64,000 bases of DNA from Bradyrhizobium sp. sBnM-33 (GTDB lineage Bacteria; Pseudomonadota; Alphaproteobacteria; Rhizobiales; Xanthobacteraceae): NCBI RefSeq assembly GCF_032917945.1, contig NZ_CP136624.1:3410001-3474000 (forward strand), in the 5' to 3' direction. Made by a program: the position numbers and the translations under genes. Positions 18,737 to 28,300 of this stretch are shown one piece after another (position 1 is the first letter of the stretch; each line of letters opens with the position of its first letter). The notes beneath the pieces are model-generated. The model was given only the letters and a program-made list of their open reading frames with translations. It had not been told where the DNA came from and did no database searches.

Positions 18737-21700
18737 ATGGCTGAATCATCGAAGCCGAGCTTGCGCGATCTGGACTCCACGCAAGTGAAAAAACTCCTGT
18801 CGCTGGCGAGGGACCGCGGTCGAAATGCCGGCAACAACGGGATCTCCTCGATTCCGGCGGTGCCGCGCGATGGCCCGCTGGAATTGTCCTTTGCCCAGCA
18901 GCGGCTTTGGCTATTGACACAGCTCGATGGCGCCAGCGCCAACTATCACATTCGCGGCGCGTTGCACCTCGCGGGGGATCTCGACGTCGATGCATGGCGT
19001 CGCAGCCTTGATCAGTTGTTTGCGCGTCACGAAGCGCTGCGCAGTGTCTTCCGCGCGGTCGATGGAAAGCCTGGCGTTGAATTGCTGCCGCCCGATGCGT
19101 GCCTGCCGGTGCTCGAACACGATTTGCGACAACGCCTGGATGCCGAACAGGAACTCGCGCGCTTGTGCCGCGAGGAGGCCGATGCGCCGTTCGATCTCGC
19201 CGCGGGCCCATTGATCCGCGGCCGCCTCATCCGTATCGCGGAGAGGAAATATCTATTCCTGCTCACCCAGCATCACATCGTATCCGACGGCTGGTCGATG
19301 GGCGTGCTCGTGCGCGAGCTGGGTGCGCTTTACCGAGCCTTCACGGCAGGCCAAAGCGATCCGCTGCCGCGGCTGGCAATCCAGTATCCGGACTACGCCG
19401 CCTGGCAACGGCAGTGGCTGGCGGGTGAGCGATTGCAGCGCCAGGTTGATTATTGGCGGCAGGCGCTCGCGGGCGCTCCCGCGGTGCTCGAATTGCCGGC
19501 AGACCGGCCGAGACCACGGGAAAGGTCTCTCGCCGGCGCGTCATTGCCGATTGAGATCGACGTCGAGCTTGCGCATCGCATCAGGCTATTCGGCCAGTCG
19601 CATCGCGCGACGGCATTCATGACGGTGCTGGCGGCCTGGGCGGCGGTGCTGTCAAAACTTTCCGGGCAGACCGATCTCGTGATCGGCACGCCGACGGCCA
19701 ACCGCAACAGGCGCGAAATCGAGGGCCTGGTCGGCTTCTTCGTCAACATGCTGGCGCTCCGCGTGGATTTGTCGGGTGAGCCTGATGTGGCGCAGTTGCT
19801 CAGCCGCGTGCGCGGTGCAGCGCTGGCGGCTCAGGATCATCAGGATCTGCCGTTCGAGCAACTCGTCGAGATCATTCAGCCGCCGCGGCGATTGGACCAT
19901 ACGCCGGTCTTCCAAACCGTGTTCGCCTGGCAGAACAATGAAGCGGCGGCACTTGAGTTGCCCGGCCTCCAGGCCGAAATTGCCGATATCCCGCTGCAGC
20001 AGGTCAAGTTCGATCTCGAACTCAATCTGGGCGAAGCGGATGGCCGCATTGTCGGCGCCTTGAACTATGCAACGGCGCTGTTCGACGAAGCGACAATCAG
20101 GCGTCACCGGGACTATCTGCTGGTCTTGCTGCGGGCCATGGTCGCCGACGCGGATCAGATCGTCGACCGGATCGATATGATTGGCGCCGAGGAGCGCAAG
20201 CTTGTTCTGGACACATGGAACGAGACGGCCGCACCGTTCCCGTCCGAGCTCTGCATTCACGAACTGTTCGCAGAGCAAGTCCGAACCGCGCCCGAAGCCA
20301 CAGCGCTGGTTCACGAGGACGTTCGCCTGAGCTATGGCGAACTTGATGCGAAGGCCAATCAACTCGCACGGCATTTGATCGCTTTGGGTGTGGGACCGGA
20401 TCAGCCGGTCGCGATCTGCCTAGAGCGCGGCGTCACCATGGTCGTCAGCATGCTGGCCCTGCTGAAGGCGGGGGGCGCTTATCTGCCGCTGGATCCGGCT
20501 TACCCGGCGGAGCGGCTGCGCCAGATCGTCGAGGATGCAAAACCGAAATTGTTGATCGCGGATGCTGCCGGACGCGCAATCTTCGCGAATGTCGCGTCCG
20601 AGATCGTCGATCTCGGCGCGTGTGCGCCCGCGATCGCAGCGCTCGCGACATCGAATCCACGTGACCTCGTCACGGGGCTAACCTCAAATCTCGCCTACAT
20701 CATCTACACGTCCGGCTCGACCGGCCGGCCGAAAGGAGTAATGGTCGAGCATCGCGGCCTGGTAAATCTGGCGCTGGCCCAGCGAGCGCTGTTTGACGTT
20801 TCCCCACGCAGCCGTGTCGTGCAGTTTGCTTCGTTCAGCTTCGACGCCAGCATCTGGGAAATTGTCATGGCCCTGTGCTCAGGGGCCGAGCTGTTTATTG
20901 TCGGTCCGCGACATCATCAAGATACGTCGGAACTGCTCGACTATCTCTCGAACAACGCCGTTACGCACGCGACCTTGCCGCCGGCCATGCTGCAGGGGCG
21001 GGATGATCTCGACAGGCTGGCGTCGCTGCGGGTGCTCGTCCTCGCCGGAGAATTGCCCAAGGCGGAATTGATCAAGGCTCTGCCGCCTGGCGTTGCTGTT
21101 TTTAACGGCTACGGGCCGACTGAAACGACGGTCTGCGCTACCAGTTGGCTGCGGCCGGCGGGCTTTGATAGCGATGTCGTCCCAATCGGTCGCCCGCTTC
21201 CCAACACGCGGATCTATTTGTTGGACCGGCTCGGTGCGCCCGTTCCGCTCGGAGCGACCGGCGAAATCTATATCGGCGGAGCAGGAATAGCCCGCGGGTA
21301 TCTCAATCGCGCCGACCTGACAGTGGAACGTTTCGTGCGCGATCCCTTCAGTGGCGACGCTACCGCGCGAATGTATCGCAGCGGCGACCTCGGACGTTAC
21401 CTGCCGGATGGGAATATCGCGTTCCTCGGCCGCAGCGATCATCAGGTCAAGATCCGCGGCTTTCGCATCGAGCTCGGCGAGATCGAGTTTCGTCTCAATG
21501 AGCACGCCGGAGTCACCGACGCGGTGGTGCTGGTGCGTCAGGATCACAGCGCTGACCCGCGGCTGGTCGCCTACGTGGCCGCGAAGGACGATGGCGTGAA
21601 GCTTGACGCCGGTGAATTTGCGGCTGCGATGCGCAATCACCTTCGTGCGTGCCTGCCGGACTACATGGTGCCGTCGGCCTTCGTGCGCCTGGATACACTG

Positions 21701-24700
21701 CCGCTCACGCCGAACGGCAAGGTCGATCGCAAGGCGCTGCCCGCGCCGGAGGATGATGCCTTTGCAAGGCGCAGCTTCGAGCCGCCGCAGAGCGAGATCG
21801 AGCAGATCGTCGCAAACATCTGGACCGAGCTGCTCGGCGTTGATCGGATTGGGCGCAACGATCACTTCTTTGAACTGGGCGGCCACTCGCTGCTCGCAGT
21901 CCGCATGCTCGAGCGTTTGCAGCGACATTCGCTCCGCGCCGATGTGCGCACGCTGTTTGCAAAGCCGGTGCTGGACGATTTCGCCGCCAGCCTCAATGGT
22001 GGCGTCGCCGTCTCTGTTCCGGCCAACTTGATCACGCCGCAGACGACGGCAATTACACCTGAAATGTTGCCGCTGATCGCATTGAGGCAGTCCGACATCG
22101 ACAGCATTGTGGCGAGGATTCCCGGAGGCGTTGCCAACATCCAGGACATTTACAGCCTGTCACCGCTTCAGGACGGCATCCTGTTTCACCATCTGCTGTC
22201 GAAGCAGGGCGATCCATACCTGCTGGTCGGACAGATGGCGTTTGCAAGTCGCGACCTGCTCGACCGCTATCTCGCCGCCGTTCAGCAAGTGATCGATCGC
22301 CACGACATTCTCCGCACATCAATTCAATGGGAGGGACTATCAGCTCCGGCGCAGGTGGTTTGGCGGCGCGCTTCTGTGGCCGTCACTGAGGTCGTGCTGA
22401 ACCGCGAGAGTCCGGCGCAGGAACAGCTTACGCGGCGTTTCGACCCGCGCCGCCATCGGATCGATCTCGATCAGGCGCCGCTATTGCGATTTGTGATCGC
22501 CCGCGATCCCGGCATGGAGCGATGGCTGCTGTTGGTATTGCTGCATCATTTGATCGGCGATCACTCCACGCTGGAGGTGATGCACGACGAAATTCGGAAG
22601 ATATTGTCCGGACGCGGACATGAGCTTTCGGCTCCGTATCCGTTTCGAAATCTGGTGGCGCAGTCGCGTGGATCGGCAGCCACCGCGGAGCACGAGCGCT
22701 TCTTCCGCAGCATGCTGTCTGACATCGATGAGCCGACCACGCCGTTTGGGCTCGATCGCGTGCATGGCGACGGTGATGGTGTGGCGGAAGCGAAGCGAAC
22801 GCTGCCGGAACCGCTCAATGCACGACTCCGCGTTTTAGCGCGGCGGCTGGGGCTGAGCCTAGCCAGCCTCTGCCATCTCGCCTGGGGGCAGGTGGTGGCG
22901 CGAAGCAGCGGACGCGAGCGCGTCGTGTTCGGCACGGTTCTGTTCGGCCGCTTGCATGCCGGCGCCGGCGGCGATCGCACCATGGGACTGTTCATCAATA
23001 CATTGCCGCTGCGGCTCGATCTCGATGGCACCGCGGTTGAAGACAGTGTTCATCATGCGCACGCCCGGCTGGCCGAGCTGATGGCGCATGAACATGCCTC
23101 GCTGGCGCTCGCGCAACGATGCAGCGGTGTCGCCGCGCCGGCGCCCCTGTTCAGTTCGATCCTGAATTACCGGCACAATGCGATGCCGGCGAACTCGTCT
23201 ACGGACCAGAATAACGCAGGCGTGCACGGCATCGAGTGGCTCGGCGGCGAAGAGCGCACCAATTATCCCTTGATGCTGGCGATCGAGGATTATGGTCAGG
23301 CACTGGGGTTGGCCGCTCAGGTTGTCCATCCGCTCTCGGCCGATCGCATCTGCGCCTTGATGCAGCAGGCGCTCGATCAATTGGCGGAGGCGCTGGAGCA
23401 TGCGCCTCGGTCTCCGATCAGACAATTGGATGTTCTGCCTAACGAAGAGCGTCAGCTTTTGCTGGAAAAGTGGAATCGGACGCAGGATCTATATCGACGA
23501 GACCGCTCGTTTGTCGAACAGTTCGAGGCGCAGGTCGGTCGATCGCCTGACGCTGTGGCGCTGGTGTTTGGCGATGCGAAGCTGAGCTACGGCGCGTTGA
23601 ATGCGCGCGCCAACCGGCTGGCGCGGCGGTTGCGCGATCGCGGCGTCGGAACCGACGTGGTGGTCGGACTGGCGCTCGACCGCGGCGTCGAGATGATGGT
23701 CGCGCTGCTCGCGGTGCTGAAGGCCGGCGGGGCCTATCTGCCGCTCGATCCGGATTACCCGGTGGAGCGGCTGGCGCACATGCTGCGCGACAGCGGCGCT
23801 GCGCTGGTGCTGACGCAGCGGACACTGCTCGATCAGTTAACCCCCGTGCTGAAGGAGACCGGCGCCGAAGCGTGGCTGCCTGACGAAAATGAGAGCGGCG
23901 AGGGCGGTGCCGGCAATCTTGATGTCACGGTCCATCCCGAAAGCCTGGCCTATGTGATCTACACCTCGGGTTCGACCGGCCTGCCCAAGGGCGTCATGGT
24001 TCGCCACCACGCGGTGACGAACTTCTTGGCGACGATGGCGGAGCAGCCGGGCATGACGGCCGAGGACCGTGTACTCGGCCTGACCTCGCTGTCGTTCGAT
24101 ATCGCGGTGCTGGAGCTGTGGCTGCCACTGACGCTCGGGGCATGCGTGGTGCTGGCCGATCGCGCGGCCGCGCATGATCCGGCCCGGCTCATGGGGTTGG
24201 TCGCGAAGCACGGGGTCACCATGATCCAGGCAACGCCCTCGACCTGGCGGATGCTGCTCGATCATGACGGCCCGCCGCTGCCGGCGAACTGCCGTGTGCT
24301 GTGTGGCGGCGAGGCCTTGCCGCCGGACCTGGCGCGGCGGCTGGTGGCGCAGGCCGGCGAGGTCTGGAACCTGTATGGCCCGACCGAGACCACGGTGTGG
24401 TCGGCCCGCCACCGCCTCGATGCACAGGACGATCGTCCGCTTCTGGGCGGCCCGATCGGCAACACCATGCTGCATATCCTCGACAACGATCTCAACCTGG
24501 CGCCGGTCGGCGTGGCGGGCGAGCTCTATATCGGCGGCGCAGGTTTGGCGCGCGGCTACTGGCGGCGCGGCGCGCTGACGGCGGAGCGCTTCATCCCCGA
24601 TCCGTTCGGCCCGCCAGGGGCGCGGCTGTACCGCACCGGCGACGTGGCGCGGTGGCGCGCCGACGGCGTGATCGAGTATATCGGCCGCGCCGACCACCAG

Positions 24701-25312
24701 GTGAAGATCCGCGGCTTTCGGATCGAACTCGGCGAGATCGAGGCGCGGCTTCTCGAACAGCATGGCGTGCGCTCGGCGGTCGTGGTGGCGCGCGAGGTTG
24801 GCGCTGCCCGTCAGCTCGTCGGCTATGTTAGCGGCGCGGCGTCGCTGGACGGGACAGCTCTCAAGACCGCGCTGTCGTCGTTGCTGCCGGACTACATGGT
24901 GCCGGCACGGATCGTCGTGCTGGACCGGCTGCCGCTGACGCCGAACGGCAAGATCGACCGCAAGGCGCTGCCGGCGCCGGACCAGCTCGCGACATCAACC
25001 GAGCGCGTCGCACCGCGCACGCCGGCAGAAGTGGCGCTCACCGCGATCTGGGCCGACCTGCTGCGCCAGCCCAACATCGGCGTCACCGACAACTTCTTCG
25101 AGCTCGGCGGCGACTCTCTCACCGCCGTCCAGCTCGTCAGCCGCATCAAGCGCGATCTCGGCCATGACCTGCCGCTGAACCGCCTGTTTGAAATGACGAC
25201 CGTCGAAACGATGGCGGCGGCTCTTGCCCAGGAGATTCAGGTCGACAAGCGCAGCGACGACATCGCCGCGATGCTCGACATGTTGAAGGAAGTCGAACTT
25301 TCCGATGAATGA
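18737..25312 (+). CDS. NRPS 2: C-A(aromatic-like)-PCP-C*-A(Gly)-PCP
   Basis: A two-module elongation synthetase of about 2191 residues. C1 (about 50-480) is a normal elongating domain with HHIVSDG at 179-185. A1 (FDASIWE, D703) reads about DAWTVAGVC(K), one position away from phenylalanine-type codes, so an aromatic residue is likely. Carrier S1051 follows. The second C domain (about 1130-1570) has HHLIGDH at 1270-1276, replacing the usual HHxxxDG. A2 (FDIAVLE, D1788) reads DILQLGLVW(K), the glycine code. The final carrier serine is S2127. There is no epimerase and no release domain. I chose ATG 18737, spaced 9 bp from GGGG; a GTG at 18731 overlapping the NRPS 1 stop is an alternative. The end overlaps NRPS 3 by 8 bp. 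Confidence 0.95.
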   Translation: MAESSKPSLRDLDSTQVKKLLSLARDRGRNAGNNGISSIPAVPRDGPLELSFAQQRLWLLTQLDGASANYHIRGALHLAGDLDVDAWRRSLDQLFARHEALRSVFRAVDGKPGVELLPPDACLPVLEHDLRQRLDAEQELARLCREEADAPFDLAAGPLIRGRLIRIAERKYLFLLTQHHIVSDGWSMGVLVRELGALYRAFTAGQSDPLPRLAIQYPDYAAWQRQWLAGERLQRQVDYWRQALAGAPAVLELPADRPRPRERSLAGASLPIEIDVELAHRIRLFGQSHRATAFMTVLAAWAAVLSKLSGQTDLVIGTPTANRNRREIEGLVGFFVNMLALRVDLSGEPDVAQLLSRVRGAALAAQDHQDLPFEQLVEIIQPPRRLDHTPVFQTVFAWQNNEAAALELPGLQAEIADIPLQQVKFDLELNLGEADGRIVGALNYATALFDEATIRRHRDYLLVLLRAMVADADQIVDRIDMIGAEERKLVLDTWNETAAPFPSELCIHELFAEQVRTAPEATALVHEDVRLSYGELDAKANQLARHLIALGVGPDQPVAICLERGVTMVVSMLALLKAGGAYLPLDPAYPAERLRQIVEDAKPKLLIADAAGRAIFANVASEIVDLGACAPAIAALATSNPRDLVTGLTSNLAYIIYTSGSTGRPKGVMVEHRGLVNLALAQRALFDVSPRSRVVQFASFSFDASIWEIVMALCSGAELFIVGPRHHQDTSELLDYLSNNAVTHATLPPAMLQGRDDLDRLASLRVLVLAGELPKAELIKALPPGVAVFNGYGPTETTVCATSWLRPAGFDSDVVPIGRPLPNTRIYLLDRLGAPVPLGATGEIYIGGAGIARGYLNRADLTVERFVRDPFSGDATARMYRSGDLGRYLPDGNIAFLGRSDHQVKIRGFRIELGEIEFRLNEHAGVTDAVVLVRQDHSADPRLVAYVAAKDDGVKLDAGEFAAAMRNHLRACLPDYMVPSAFVRLDTLPLTPNGKVDRKALPAPEDDAFARRSFEPPQSEIEQIVANIWTELLGVDRIGRNDHFFELGGHSLLAVRMLERLQRHSLRADVRTLFAKPVLDDFAASLNGGVAVSVPANLITPQTTAITPEMLPLIALRQSDIDSIVARIPGGVANIQDIYSLSPLQDGILFHHLLSKQGDPYLLVGQMAFASRDLLDRYLAAVQQVIDRHDILRTSIQWEGLSAPAQVVWRRASVAVTEVVLNRESPAQEQLTRRFDPRRHRIDLDQAPLLRFVIARDPGMERWLLLVLLHHLIGDHSTLEVMHDEIRKILSGRGHELSAPYPFRNLVAQSRGSAATAEHERFFRSMLSDIDEPTTPFGLDRVHGDGDGVAEAKRTLPEPLNARLRVLARRLGLSLASLCHLAWGQVVARSSGRERVVFGTVLFGRLHAGAGGDRTMGLFINTLPLRLDLDGTAVEDSVHHAHARLAELMAHEHASLALAQRCSGVAAPAPLFSSILNYRHNAMPANSSTDQNNAGVHGIEWLGGEERTNYPLMLAIEDYGQALGLAAQVVHPLSADRICALMQQALDQLAEALEHAPRSPIRQLDVLPNEERQLLLEKWNRTQDLYRRDRSFVEQFEAQVGRSPDAVALVFGDAKLSYGALNARANRLARRLRDRGVGTDVVVGLALDRGVEMMVALLAVLKAGGAYLPLDPDYPVERLAHMLRDSGAALVLTQRTLLDQLTPVLKETGAEAWLPDENESGEGGAGNLDVTVHPESLAYVIYTSGSTGLPKGVMVRHHAVTNFLATMAEQPGMTAEDRVLGLTSLSFDIAVLELWLPLTLGACVVLADRAAAHDPARLMGLVAKHGVTMIQATPSTWRMLLDHDGPPLPANCRVLCGGEALPPDLARRLVAQAGEVWNLYGPTETTVWSARHRLDAQDDRPLLGGPIGNTMLHILDNDLNLAPVGVAGELYIGGAGLARGYWRRGALTAERFIPDPFGPPGARLYRTGDVARWRADGVIEYIGRADHQVKIRGFRIELGEIEARLLEQHGVRSAVVVAREVGAARQLVGYVSGAASLDGTALKTALSSLLPDYMVPARIVVLDRLPLTPNGKIDRKALPAPDQLATSTERVAPRTPAEVALTAIWADLLRQPNIGVTDNFFELGGDSLTAVQLVSRIKRDLGHDLPLNRLFEMTTVETMAAALAQEIQVDKRSDDIAAMLDMLKEVELSDE

Positions 25313-28300
25313 TATCGCCGCCACGCAGAAGCAGCAGCTTCGCGACATCTCGCAACGCTTGATGCGTCTTGATGCCAACAAGCAGCAAGCGTTCCTGACG
25401 CAGCTCGCGGCAAAGGGCGTCAATCTCGCCATGCTGCCGATTGCGCGCCAGGAGAAAACGCGGACGCCGCTTTCCTTTGCGCAGTCGCGCCTCTGGTTCC
25501 TGTGGCGGATGGATCCGGGTAGTGCCGCTTACAACATATCGGCGACGGTACGGGTGCGAGGGCAGCTTCAACGGCACGCCCTGCAGCAGGCCTTCGATGC
25601 GCTGGTCGCCCGTCACAGCGCGCTTCGCACGGTGTTTCGGCAGGAGGGCAAGGAAGCCGAGCAGGTCGTGCTCGATCCGCAACCGGTTACGTTGCGGCAT
25701 GTAACGCTCGATGGCGATGATCGCGAACAGCAGGCGCATCGGCTGGCACGGCAGGAAGCATCACGGCCGTTCGATCTCGAGGCCGGCCCGCTCATGCGCG
25801 CCGCGCTGCTGACGCTGCAAGAAGGCGCCCATTTGCTCGTCGTCAGCCTGCATCACATCGTGGCCGACGGCTGGTCGATGGGTTTGCTGGTTGATGAGTT
25901 CTGGCGCTTGTATGCGGCGGCTGCGTGCGGCGAGTCGCCGGCGTTGCCGGAGCCTGACATCGAATATGCCGACTATGCCTGTTGGCAGCGACTCTGGATG
26001 AGTGCGGTCGATGGCGAGCGCCAGGTCAATTACTGGACGGCGCGCCTCGCGGATCCGGCGGTGCTGCAGCTTCCGATCGATCGGGCGCGGCCGGCGGTTC
26101 CCGATCTCGCCGGCGCCGCGCTCCGCATGACGCTCGATCCCACGCTCGCCGATGGCTTGCGCGCGCTGGCGCGCCGGCATCAGACCACGCTGTTCGTCGT
26201 CCTGCTGGCGAGCTTCAAACTGCTGCTTTATCGCTACACCGGCCAATCCGACATCAGCGTCGGCGTGCCGGTCGCCAATCGCGATCGCGATGAGACGCGC
26301 GGCGTGATCGGGCTGTTCGTCAACACCCAGGTCCTTCGTACGCAGCTCGACGGGTGCGCGACGATCGCTGACTTCATCGCATCCGTTCATTCGGCCGCGA
26401 TCGAAGCCCAGGAGAACCAGGACCTTCCGTTCGAGCGATTGCTGGAAATGCTGCAGCCCAAGCGCAGCCTGAGCCAGAATCCGCTCTTTCAGGTGCTCTA
26501 CAATCATCAGCGCCGGCGCGTGTCGGGCAATCCGCCCGGCCGGACCGGCCTGCAGATCGAGAAGGTCGAGGCCGAAGTCGACACGGTCAAATTCGACCTC
26601 GCGCTCGACAGCGAAGAGGGACCGGCAGGAGAGATCCGCGCGATCTTTACCTATGCGACGGCGTTGTTCGAGCCGGCGACGATCGAACGGCTTGCGTCGC
26701 ATTGGATCACGATCCTGAGCACGATGGTTGAGGACGGCGCGCAGCCGGTCGCCGGCATCGCACTGCTTTCCGAGCAGGAAATGGCCACGCTGCGTGAGTG
26801 GAACGGCGGGGGTGCCGGAACGGCCGCGCCGTTTACGCCGGTGCACCAGACGGTCGCCCGGCTCGCCGCTGAAACGCCTGACGCTCCGGCGCTCATCTTT
26901 GGCGACGACGTGGTCTCATATGCCGAGCTTGACCGTCGCGCCAATCGGCTCGCACATCGTCTGATCCGCTTGGGCATCGGTCCTGCCGATCTGGTCGGTA
27001 TCTCGGCGCGGCGCTCGCCATCGCTCGTTGCAGCCTTGCTGGCCATCTTGAAAGCTGGCGCGGCCTATCTGCCGCTCGATCCCGAGCATCCGGCGAAGCG
27101 GCAAGTCGGTACCATGCACGACGCCGGCGTGCGTTTCGTGCTGGTTGATGCAGAAGGTTCGGCAGTCACTGCGCTGTCAGGCATCGCGGCTGTCGCGCTC
27201 GACGCAAGCGATCTCGACCAGGAGGCGGAGAACGATCCCGGCATTGCCGTCGAAGCAGCTAGCCTTGCCTATGTGATCTACACCTCGGGCTCCACCGGCA
27301 TGCCGAAGGGTGTCGCGGTCGAGCACGGGCCGTTTGCGATGCATTGCGAGGTGACTGCCGGGCTCTACGACATGGACCGGCACTCGCGCGAGCTGCACTT
27401 CCTGTCCTTTACGTTCGACGGCGCCCATGAGCGGCTCTGGACGGCCCTGACCTGCGGCGCGGCGCTCGTGATGCGTGACGAGAATCTGTGGTCCGCCGAA
27501 CAGACGCTCGACGTGCTGCGCAAGCAGCGTGTCACCAATGCGGGCTTTCCGCCGCCCTATTTGCAGCAGCTCGCCGACTTTGCGGCGTGGCGCGGCGATC
27601 CGCCGCCGGTCAAACTTTACTCGTTCGGCGGCGAGGCCATGCCGAAGGCCGGCTTCGACAAAGTCAAGCGCGCGCTCAAGCCGCGGACATTGATCAACGG
27701 CTACGGCCCGACCGAAACCGTCGTGACGCCGCTGGTCTGGAAGGTCGATGCCAGCGAGGAGATCGAGGGAAACTATGCGCCGATCGGCCGTCCGGTGGGA
27801 CGCCGCACCGCCTACATTCTGGATGGCGATCTGAACATCGTGCCGGTCGGCGTGACCGGCGAATTGTTCATCGGCGGCGAGGGACTGGCACGCGGCTATT
27901 GGCGGCGCGCCGGACTGACGGCCGAGCGATTCGTTCCCGATCCCTTTGGTGCGCCCGGCGCACGGCTATATCGCACCGGCGATCTGGCGCGATGGCGCGC
28001 CGATGGCGTGATCGGGTATGTCGGGCGCTCCGATCATCAGGTGAAAATCCGCGGCTTCCGGATCGAGCTCGGCGAGATTGAGGCGTGGCTGATGCGTCAG
28101 CCGGGCGTGCGGTCGGCGGTCGTCGTCGCCCGTGAAGCCGGTGTCACCCGCCAACTGGTCGGCTATGTCGCCGGCGAGGGCGCGTTCGATGAAGCGGCGA
28201 TGCGCGCTGCCCTTTCGGACGAACTGCCCGACTACATGGTGCCGGCGCGTGTCGTGAAGCTTGAGCGGCTGCCGCTCACGGCTCACGGCAAGGTGGATCG

